A DNA stretch of 64,000 nucleotides from the NCBI GenBank assembly GCA_027625915.1, contig JANTQA010000047.1, positions 14,446,001 to 14,510,000 on the forward strand. Direction: 5' to 3'. Numbering within the stretch: position 1 is the first letter of the stretch; every line of letters begins with the position of its first letter. The translations under genes were made by a program, and so were the position numbers. Under the pieces are notes generated by a model. It did no database searches and was not told the DNA's origin. It was given only the letters and a program-made list of their open reading frames with translations. Shown piece after piece: positions 55,211-64,000 of the stretch. The stretch comes from Anaeramoeba flamelloides (taxonomy: Eukaryota; Metamonada; Anaeramoebidae).

Positions 55211-55707
55211 TTTTGGGAGAAGATAATTTTAGATTTTTAGAATAAAACTTCTAGCTATTTTGTGGTTTAAACTTTGATAAAATATAATCAGATTCACTTC
55301 TCCAATTCCACCAAATCCAGCTATTTAAAATCCTAACAAGTAATGTATTGTGATAATTATTATTTTTTTTTTGAATCCTTCTAGCTATTTAAGTCCCATT
55401 CATGTTTCCTTTCGTGATTCTCCCGATTGTAATGTTGTTATTCATTTTAAACAAAATCCATTAATCCCAAATGTCACTGATAAAAAAATATTTCTAATTG
55501 TTTTCGTTGTCATGATTTAAAAAATCTCAAAAATGATGAAAAAATAAAAAATGAAAAAATTAAATGCCACAATAGAATGTTGAGATAAGGATGAAAGATA
55601 AATAATTCAACATTTGAAACACTATTTTAAGCAATTCAACTCAACATTCTATTGTGGGAATTTCTTTGAGACTTTTAAAAAAAATTTAAAAAATCTAATG
55701 AATGAAG
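55211..55707. other. AT-rich intergenic sequence with a small hairpin
   Basis: A 20-base inverted repeat around CCACAATAGAATGTTGAG (55566-55585) and its complement (55639-55660). Nothing else seen. Confidence 0.45.
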
Positions 55708-56200
55708 TAGAGCAGTGAAAAAAATACCGGACATGAAAAAAATCCCGGAAAAGATTTTTAATTGTGAATATTAGTAAAATTATTATGTAATTTCAGCTAT
55801 TTACTATCAAATTCCTTTTTTTAAGAATCGAACTTTTTCAATTATAACCTCCCCACTTATTAGAATGATGATTGATGAAATCACACTTGTTCAAAACACC
55901 ATTCAACCAATCAAAAAACAAGGAGAAAAATTATCATTTTCCAAACTCTAGTAAACCTCAATAAAACTGGATTATTTTTCAAAAAAAGTTGATCAACATT
56001 AGGCTATCAAACAATTACTCAAGTATTCTAGAGACACCTTACTTTGATGAACTTTAGGTAGGTTTATTACTAATCTCATAAAAAAATTGGTTATTTATAA
56101 TAAGGATTTCATTGAAATTAGACAAAAATTTTACTAATATTCACAATTAAAAATCTTGTCCGGGATTTTTTTCTTGTCCGGTATTTTTTTCCCTACTATA
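55708..56200 (-). repeat. MITE family P, copy 2
   Basis: Inverted ends GAAAAAAATACCGGACATGA and complement GAAAAAAATACCGGACAAGA, each followed by a second AAAAAAATCCCGG half, bounded by TA. Body homologous to 1956-2465 in opposite orientation. Confidence 0.8.
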
Positions 56201-56811
56201 CTTTAAATAATAAAAATTAATAAGTCAATCAAAGTTTAAAATGTTATTTTCTGATCCTCTTCAAAATTATAAAAAAGTGAAAAATTTTCCTTTACCGTGG
56301 CTACTCCCTTAATAAATAAATAGTATTGGAATTTATAAAAAAATACCAACTAAATATGCTACAAATGTTAGAGAGAAGAATTTTCAGTACCCTTTTTAAA
56401 AAACTTTTTGTTCTAACTAATTTTTAATGACTTTTTTTAAAATTTTAGCTTGAATTACTCTTTTGAAAAAATAAGAAAAAAATTTCAATTGATGATTTTT
56501 GATATTATTGATCTTAAAACAGTGCAACAAAAATATTTTAAAACATGCTCGGAAAAGATTTCAGTTTAAGTGTACCAATTGTGTTATAGACAGTGTTACA
56601 ACAACTTTGTAGCAGTTTGCTAAAAAGCCTCGAACAGAAAAAAATGTTTTTTAAGATTCCAAAAATCATAAAAACCATTTCTTGTGGGAAAAAAAGATGC
56701 TGGTTTCCTATTAGTTTTCTTTTTGTTCGGAAAAACAGACCTTAATAATTGAACACCATTCAATAATAGACCGAAAATTCTTTCAAATTTTAAAGTTATT
56801 GTTTCGATCCT
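56201..56811. other. AT-rich region, possibly intron of the gene at 56878-57126
   Basis: A minus-strand frame beginning at about 56672 is open for 48 codons but is not recognisable. No firm downstream exon for the neighbouring hypothetical gene. Confidence 0.3.
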
Positions 56812-56877
56812 TCAGCAAACTTTTACCATTGTTAAAAAAACATGAAAAAAAAAAAAAAAAAAAAACAAAATCTTTAC

Positions 56878-57126
56878 AGAATAGCTTGGTATCGAATGAA
56901 CAACAGTTATTTGCTCTTTTTCAATTATCTTTTTTAGATCTTGTTCTATTCTCTGGTATTGAAGTTGTGGCTCTATTTCATCTAAATTCATATGTTCAAA
57001 GTCGATCGATTGAAAATATTCATTCATATCGAGGTTTATATCTGTGGTTTGATCGTTTGACTTGCACGCAGTTTTTTTTTCTTGGTTAAGTTCATGGGGT
57101 TTTGTTGAACTTACCAATTGGTTCAT
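56878..57126 (-). CDS. Hypothetical protein, probable first exon
   Basis: Not recognised. From ATG at 57126 an open frame encodes 83 residues with balanced, protein-like composition: MNQLVSSTKPHELNQEKKTA, then NMNEY-like acidic segments (FQSIDFEHMNLDEIEPQLQY) and a probable helix (QRIEQDLKKIIEKEQ). It ends at a plausible GTAAAG donor (56877) beyond which the frame runs into poly-Phe, as introns here do. The acidic, helical character could suit a regulatory or adaptor protein, but no function is claimed. Later exons were not found. Confidence 0.45.
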
Positions 57127-58590
57127 TGTTTCAAAAAAATTTCACAAAAAAATTTTTGAATTGATTGAGAAAAAATGATATTTCAAATTTTTTTTTAGTT
57201 TTCAATATTTATTAAGGTGCACTTTAATAAAAACTTTACTTCTTTAATAAATTATGTTTCTAATGTCAAAACCCCTAGAGTTTTTTGAAAATATGAATAT
57301 TTATGTTAGATTTTGTGATTTTTGCTTACAGTGGGTCAAACTACATAAGTTGAGAGCATGAAACCCAGGCCTCAAATAAAAGTCGTACTTTTTTTTTATT
57401 TCTTGTTTTGATATAAAAACCAGTTAAATATCCAATAGTATATCAACAGAAAATATATTTTGAAGGTAAACCTGTTGTAATTTATGGAAACTTTTGTTTT
57501 ATTAAAAGAATTTGTTTAACTTTTTTAGTTATTTTTCAAAATTTTTGTTTTTTTTTTTATTAATAAAAATTTTCTTCATAAATTAACTCTATTTAGTAGA
57601 TATATTTTCTAATTTGATCCTCTATTTTTAGAATTTCTTTTTGAATGGTAGAACTTTTAGAAAAAATTTGGTATTTAATTATAGTTTAATGTCAGTTTCG
57701 TTGATCATATGATGTGGAGTCTTTAAAGAAAATTGAAAAAAGGTTTTTATTGTAAAACATACTTTTTTCCAAATTTAGACCGATTATTTTATCAACATTA
57801 ATCTAATAATAATAATTCTTTTGAACAAAATTAAAATTAAGTTTAATTTCAAAAATAGGGGCATATTTTTCATCAGATTAAAATTTGTTTAGTTGTGTTT
57901 TTTTTTTTTTTTGAATAATGATATATTTTACTAAACTGTTTAGAGATGATAACCAATTTAGATTAATAAATAAAATTATAGTATAATCATATTATTTTTT
58001 TAAAAGACAAATGAAAAAAGAAAATAATACTAATAATTAAGTTCGCCACTAATTTTGAAATTTGGGTTATTGGTTAATTTATTTTGGTTGTGAAGACCAA
58101 GTAACTTATCAGAAGTATATATTATTTAACAAAACCCAAATTCTTACTAAATTATTATCATTGCTCAAATAATTTAAATTTTTTTATGAAAATACTGGTT
58201 AAATGTAAAAGAAGGCTATTATTTTTATAAAGCTGATAAATTTATGTTTAATGAAACATTTGAGAAACAATAATTAAATATTATATTAGTTTTTGAAAGT
58301 TCTCATATTATAGGATTAAGATCATCCATAGAGAGTTATGAATTATAAGTTTGTTTATAATTTTGTGTGAATTATATCCGTTTTACAGTGTTCAAAAGAC
58401 TCAAAAAAATAAATTAAAAATATTATTGAAAAATGAATTATTATTTTTTTTTTTCTGTTGGCAAAATAATACATTCCAAAAAAATTAATCCATGTTGTAA
58501 AATAAAAACCTTTTTTTTTTTTTTTGTTATAGAAAATCTATAGCTTAACCAATCAAAGAAACTATAAATAAACCAGAATTAAATATAGTA
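57127..58590. other. AT-rich intergenic sequence
   Basis: No gene seen. A TTTCAAAAATAGGGGCATA block near 57848 resembles the end of the element at 14420. Confidence 0.4.
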
Positions 58591-58788
58591 CAGTCAGTTT
58601 CACTTTTAAGGTACAAACTTTCAACGGAATTTAAGGTACAATAAAAATCTCAAATTAAGGCACAAAATTCAGATTCTAGTAAAATAAATTGTGTAAAAAA
58701 AAAAATTCAAAATTTTCTGCCTTGGATTGAGATTTTTTTTGTGACTTAAATTCCGTTGAAAGCTTGTGCCTAAAAGCCGATCTGACTG
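58591..58788 (+). mobile_element. Tc1/mariner-like MITE (family M), uninterrupted copy
   Basis: 198 bases, ends CAGTCAGTTTCACTTTTAAG and complement CAGTCAGATCGGCTTTTAGG, inverted repeat of about 65 bases including TTTCAACGGAATTTAAG. Flanked by TA on both sides. It contains the unoccupied TTAA (58655-58658) that is filled in the 38.5 kb copy. Confidence 0.85.
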
Positions 58789-59830
58789 TATCAAAGTTGA
58801 TACTAAACCTTAATTAAGCCTTAGTTAAATTGAATTTTTAAAATTAAATTGTTCAAACTTCTTTTGAAATAATATTTGACTAAAGATTTTTTATTAAACA
58901 ATAGTGTAAATTCCAAAAAGCCATTAAAAAGTAAAAAATATGTGTTTTTTTTTTGTTTTTTTGTCATTTTTTTCATCCTTTGGATCAGGGAAATTAATAA
59001 AAAATGAAAAAAAAAGTTCAACACATGTTTGAAGCGGAAACTTTCATAGAAACCTGGAAATCACAGAAATCACAGAAATCATAGAAACCATAAAAAACTT
59101 TATTGAAAATGAAAAGAAAGATCAATTTATAAAAGAAAAAAATCAATGATTAAAGACCAAATGGGGAATTATGATAGAAGCGATTTCCAATAAAGTGGGG
59201 AAAATTTATTTTAAAATTTATCTTTTAAAATAAATCTCTAAAAAAAGTATTTAAACATCCAAAATCATTAACTACCATTTATAGATTCTTGGTTGTAATT
59301 CAATTTGTTTCTTATTACATAAATAAAAGATATTAAATTTTCTAATCTCGATTTTATAGGATATTTTTTTTAGTTGAAAATTGGTGATTATTATTTTCTT
59401 TTTGATAGAAAAAACATTTTTCATAACTTTTTTAATCTCAACTATTTCAAATACAATTGAAAACATATAAATGCATTTTATTGTTTAAAAAATCATTTGT
59501 ATGGTTTTGATATTTCGAGTTTTCTATTGAAATTGGCCGTACATTGTTTTCACCAAAAAAAGTGCTATTTCTTTTTCATTTTTTGGAAATATTTCATCCT
59601 CATTATTTTGAAAAAAATTCTTAAGCTATTTATTCAATTGATATTAATATTAAACTTAATTTGATATTGTCAATTAAGGAATACATCAACTAACAAAGAT
59701 TATTTTTTATGAAATGTAAAAAAAAAATTCCCCACTTTTTTGGAAATCCCTAACAATTGTTGTATATTCTATCTTTTGATCAGGGGATTTTTTTTGGTTG
59801 ATCTCGGATAAAACATTTGCTGAATAATTT
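58789..59830. other. AT-rich intergenic sequence
   Basis: No gene seen. A short run of GAAATCACA units lies at 59057-59085. Confidence 0.45.
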
Positions 59831-60062
59831 GACTATTGTTAATTGTAAAATAAATGGATCAAAATTTTCATTCAGTTTTCCAAAATAATCACATTCCAAG
59901 AATTTAAAACAAATCACAAAAGTCCTCCAATTCCTATGAACTGAAATCAATTATTTAAATTGATTTATGGGAATTAAAAATTCGAAATGTTACATACATT
60001 AAAATCTTTTTTTGTAAAGTTGAAAGAAAATTTTGTTTCATTTATTTTGAAACAAATAGTAT
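59831..60062. repeat. Palindromic MITE family Q, copy 2
   Basis: Matches 5295-5520. Ends ATTGTTAATTGTAAAATAAA then GATCAAAATTTTCATTCAG, and the complement of TTTATTTTGAAACAAATAGT. Slightly more decayed arms than copy 1. Confidence 0.7.
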
Positions 60063-60799
60063 TTTTGAGGTGTCTAAAACAACTCATAAGATTTGGATCA
60101 AAAATGAGATATAAGAAAGTAGATTTGTATTGTGTTTGTCTTATTTGATTAAAAAAAAAATCTTAGATTTTTCTTTAAATTTAATTGTTTCTTCTTTTAA
60201 TTCATTTTACATTTCATTTTTGGGTTCTATTAAGGTTTACGATTCAATAATTGTTTGAGACTATTTTTGCAAGTTTTACTTTTTTATTCAAAAGTGCAAA
60301 AGTAAAATTTTTGTCACATACAAAACTGTATGTTTAAAAATAGTAATTCTAATTTCCAATACAGTTCCTGTTCTTGTATAAAAGCCACATTATATTATGA
60401 CAGATCTATAAAAAACAATATCTCAATTTAAAATATTATTTGCAAAGGTTACTTTTCTTAAATAATCAATTTTTTTGGATAACAACATTGGAATGGAGTA
60501 AATACGAAAAAAAGAAAGTCTTTTAAAAAGAAAGTTAATCAAAAAAACTGGGAAATAGGTCCAAAGCATAAAAAGCAAATAAATCATTGTTTTTATAAAA
60601 TTTCACCAATAAGTTTCAATGAGTTATCATTTTTTATCATTTTTAACGAGAAATTTTTACATATTTTGTAAATTGTAGAAAACTGTCAAATACACAAAGG
60701 AACAAAGAACAAAGTTTTCTTTCTCTTTTTTTTTTTTCTTCAACAACATTTGGTACTTCTTTTTGATTTTTATTTGTAAATTAATATTTATCCATCAAA
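60063..60799 (+). promoter_or_regulatory. Upstream region of TOR
   Basis: AT-rich; promoter and 5' UTR by position. The start codon context is CATCAAAATG. No defined motif. Confidence 0.3.
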
Positions 60800-61486
60800 A
60801 TGTCATTAAAAAAATTAAATTCACTCGAGACCATTTTTAAAGATTTAACGAGTCCAATCTTCAAAACACAAAGGAAGGCGTCTGATCAATTAGAAACATT
60901 TCTTATCACACACACAAGGCACCTTACCCAATTATTAATACATGAGTTTTTAAAAAGAATCAAACAGCAAATCTTCCAATTATTCAAATCCAAGGATGAA
61001 CACCACAAGCTCGGTGGCATTCTAGCATATGACAGACTTATTTCTTCAAATGTTGAAGACAACTCCACAAACACAACTCGTCTAGCAAATTATTTAGGCA
61101 ATTTATTAACCTCCCCAAATCTCAACACCATACGTGTCACAACACAAATTTTTGGCAATTTGGTGAAGCGATCGTCGACACTGAGGGACTATTTTATTAT
61201 TTTCGAAATCAAAAGGGCGATCGAGTGGCTGGAAGGGAAGCAATTTGAAAACCAAAAATTTTCCGCTCTTTTTTTAATTAAGGAAATAGGCACGTACGCG
61301 CCTGAAACACTCAATGCTTATTTGGATCAGCTCATAAACAAAATTGGTTTTTGTTTTTTTGCAAAGAATCCACAGATTCGTGAATTAGCTGCACAAATTA
61401 CTGGCTTGTGCTTTAATATTCTTTCTCAAGAACAGAAAGAGAACAAAACTCAGATTTCAAAGGGTTTATATCGTAAGGCCAGAAAT
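60800..61486 (+). CDS. tor: TOR kinase (target of rapamycin), first exon with N-terminal HEAT repeats
   Basis: TOR is the large PI3K-related kinase coordinating growth with nutrients. This exon encodes about the first 225-229 residues. LKRIKQQIFQLFKSKDEHHK, then LGGILAYDRLI, matches human LNHHIFELVSSSDANERKGGILAIASLI. RLANYLGNLL matches RFANYLRNLL. FEIKRAIEWLEG matches FEVKRALEWLGA. NPQIRELAAQITGLCFNIL matches KQAIREGAVAALRACLIL. All lie in order with few gaps, so the assignment is firm although the kinase domain is out of sight. The donor is either GTAAGG at 61473 or GTAATA at 61487; human TOR also has Tyr-Arg here. No further TOR exon is recognised in the remaining 2.5 kb, so either a giant intron follows or the locus is a fragment. 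Confidence 0.85.
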
Positions 61487-64000
61487 GTAATATTTCTTTG
61501 TTTTTTTTTTTTTTGTTTTATGTTTTTTTCTTTTTATTTCCTTTTGTTTAAAATTTTCAAAAAGCCTGAGTGAAGAGTAAAAAAAGAAACGAAGGAACAG
61601 ATATCTGTTGAACAGTTTTTGAATCTTTTATTAACCGTTTTTTTGACGGTTTTGAATTTTCTGAAAACCTCAAAGAAAAATAAATTTCCTTTTCTTTGGT
61701 TTTGACTATTTTAGTAATACTAAAAAATATCTCAATTTTTTTGTATCTTTTACATACTAATGAAGAAAAGAATCACAGTCTTGTTTTAACAAAAAATATT
61801 AAGAGATACTGATTAATTCTAATAAATTTCAAAAAATTTTTAGTTCAATTTCCATTTTTATAAATCTTCGAACTGTTTCTTATCAAAGAGTTCCTGAAAA
61901 AGAATATTTTGAAGAACAACTAATTTTACAGAGTTTCTTAACACCTGACTTCATAAAATGCTTTATTCAAAGTTGATCATAAAAATTTCAAAAAGGATAA
62001 TCAAGTAAAAATTTCCAAACATAAATTGCAATTTATCAGTATTATTAATAGTGTTACGCTTTTTTTTTTTGTTGAAAAAAACAAGTGTCAGTATTGTGCC
62101 AATAAAAAAATTAGCTAAATGAAAATTTTTATTTCTCAAAACAAAATCAGATCCCTCTTCAAATATCTTTTTTCTAACCTAAATTCGTGTTTCTTCAACA
62201 AATTTTATTTCAATATTCTTTCTTCCCTAATTCTTTTTTTCTTCAAAAACTTTTCTTTTTTTGCTTTCACACGATGATTTATATGTGCAAAAATGATTTT
62301 TTAATTTTTCAAGTTTTTTTGATAAAATTGTGATTTTTTCATTAACGGTAACACTTTTCTTCGTATGCTCTCAAGATTCACATAAACTTGGCAATATATT
62401 TGATTTATTTAGTAACATTCTATTGTATTTAAAAAAGAAAGCAAGTAATTTGGAATAGAAAAATCAAGAGAAAATCGAAAATACTTTTTTCAAAATCAAA
62501 AAAAAACAAACTCAAACATCTATAATGATTTATTAGCTGGAATTTTTTGTCACTTAAAACATTGAATTTATTATCAAGTTTCCTCTATTTTGTGGGGTGC
62601 GGGGGGCTACAGGAAAAGTGTTACCGTTAATGAAAAAATCACAATTTTATCAAAAAAACTTGAAAAATTAAAAAATCATTTTTATATCTGCGTTTTGTAG
62701 TTGCTGGGATTGAAAAATAAAAATCTCAAATTAAATATCAAGTTTATTTGGGTTATAAAAAATACAAAAATATTTATTTATTTATTTTTAAAGAGAGAAA
62801 ATTTCTTTTCTCCTGTGTGCCCTAATTTCTAAACTTTAAAAAATACAAAAATAGAAAAATTGTACTTTTACTATCTTATTTTAAAGAAATATCCACTTCA
62901 AAAATAAACATTTAAACCAACAAATAATTAACACTGTGATTTTCTAATTAATGAATGAAAAGTTTTTATTTCAATTTCCCAAATTAATATTTTACCCATT
63001 ATAAGTTAAAAAAACGCCAAGAACTATATAAAATCAATTTGAAATGATATTTTTAAAGTTTTAATTAAGCTACCTTATTGATCTTTGAGATAAATTTTTC
63101 ATGAAGACAATATGATTTTAACAATCAATATTTTTAACAAGAACACAATTCGTATATAGATGGCAAGATTTTTTCACAAGAAAAAAAATAGACTTCAAAT
63201 TGAAATTTGAATTGACTCGAACTCAACACGTATTATTATTATTAAAATGATTTATTGAATATATTTGAAAAAAAAAAATCAAATTAACTGAATTAGAAAT
63301 ACAATTTTTTATTGTTGACTTTGAGTATGGATAAAATAAATTTTATTAAAGATCTTCAAAAAAGTAATTCAATGATATTTCGAGAATTAATTAAACTAAA
63401 CTTTCTTGAACAAAATAATCATTAAGTTATTCCCAATGAGTTTTTAAATAAATTTTTCATACAGCTATTTGTAGTTCAACCGGAAATAATTTTTTGCACA
63501 ATTCAGTTTCTTTTTTTTATAATACCTTTCAAGTCATAAAAACAGAACTTATGATCTATAATTTCTCTATGAATGTTACATTTTATTTTTTTTTATGTTG
63601 CTTTATTTTGTGTTTAATCGACAATTCCAAATTAAGAGAATAATTAATAATCTGAATTGAGATGAAGGTTTATCCCATTTAAATCCCAAATATCAGAATT
63701 TAATAATTTCATTTTTATGGACACTGCACTTTTTAGTATGGATATTACTTATTAATAAAGTTCTTTTTTTTTTTTTTGATAATGGTTATTTAAGTTACTC
63801 AATATTTTTCGTAGTTTTGAACTTTTTGGTTTTGTTTTCTGGCTTTTCTTCAACAGTTACTTCTATCCATTGGAATCTTTTTTAATAAAATTACCAATGT
63901 AAAATAAGAAGTTCATACTAAAAAACATTTTCCCCACTGAGGTTACACATTTTTGAAAATTATAAATAAACCAAAAAAACATAAAAATTATCAATTATCA
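61487..64000 (+). other. Presumed first intron of TOR (runs to the window end)
   Basis: AT-rich, no recognised exon. Holds the foldback MITE at 62285-62692, blocks near 63020-63120 resembling sequence near 41210, and a family S end near 63660-63705. Confidence 0.45.
62285..62692. repeat. Foldback MITE, about 0.41 kb
   Basis: Nearly perfect inverted arms of about 75 bases: AAAAATGATTTTTTAATTTT, CAAGTTTTTTTGATAAAATT, ATTAACGGTAACACTTTTC on the left and complements at 62617-62692. The loop contains an unusually GC-rich spot (GGGGTGCGGGGGGC). Strong arm identity suggests recent activity. Confidence 0.88.

Noticed and set aside
61845-61976. Plus-strand open stretch reading SYQRVPEKEYFEEQLILQS, as a second TOR exon
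   Set aside because: It looks protein-like for about 40 residues but does not resemble the TOR HEAT region expected next, and it lacks a good donor before the stop.

Overview
The window is very A+T-rich eukaryotic nuclear DNA, roughly four fifths A+T by eye. It has sparse, intron-containing genes and long stretches packed with small inverted-repeat elements. The genes use the standard code (TAA and TGA stops seen). Introns have GT...AG borders and range from about 90 bases to over 5 kb. Proteins carry Lys/Glu/Asn-rich simple-sequence inserts such as KEKEK and NENEN. The gene set (heterotrimeric G-alpha, RGS, RasGEF with talin-like head modules, LKB1, VPS41, TOR, MCTS1) suggests a free-living amoeboid protist. 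An Anaeramoeba-like metamonad or an amoebozoan would fit, but this is inference only. No rRNA, tRNA, CRISPR array or virus-like element was recognised.

Layout: 0-2.7 kb, repeats. 2.7-3.5 kb (-), an RGS-domain gene in three exons. 4.5-6 kb, repeats including a TTAA-type element. 6.5-13.2 kb (+), a complete G-alpha gene of four exons (360 aa) whose third intron is 5.4 kb. 13.2-16.5 kb, AT-rich intergenic. 16.5-26.3 kb (-), a RasGEF gene with ubiquitin-like/talin-head modules, REM and CDC25 domains, and introns of 3.1 and 4.1 kb filled with elements. 26.3-36 kb, gene-free repeats including a 2.7 kb foldback. 36.0-40.6 kb (-), MCTS1, split by a 4.1 kb intron containing elements nested three deep. 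43.4-45.4 kb (-), an LKB1/STK11 kinase. 46.7 kb, a run of 71 C. 48.2-51.7 kb (-), the main exon of VPS41. 56.9-57.1 kb (-), an unrecognised exon. 60.8-61.5 kb (+), the first exon of TOR, whose remainder is not visible in the window.

Two themes stand out. Signalling genes sit together: RGS, G-alpha and RasGEF in the left half; LKB1, VPS41 and TOR (nutrient and lysosome control), with the translation factor MCTS1, in the right half. Small inverted-repeat transposons dominate the rest and have inflated particular introns. One nest at 38.4-39.4 kb can be dissected exactly because uninterrupted copies of the interrupted elements lie elsewhere in the window. They show a TTAA target duplication for the innermost element and TA for the one around it. 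A foldback family ends in a joined 3'/5' splice-site motif (CAG then GTAAGT or GTGAGT), which resembles a recursive-splicing site inside a giant intron.
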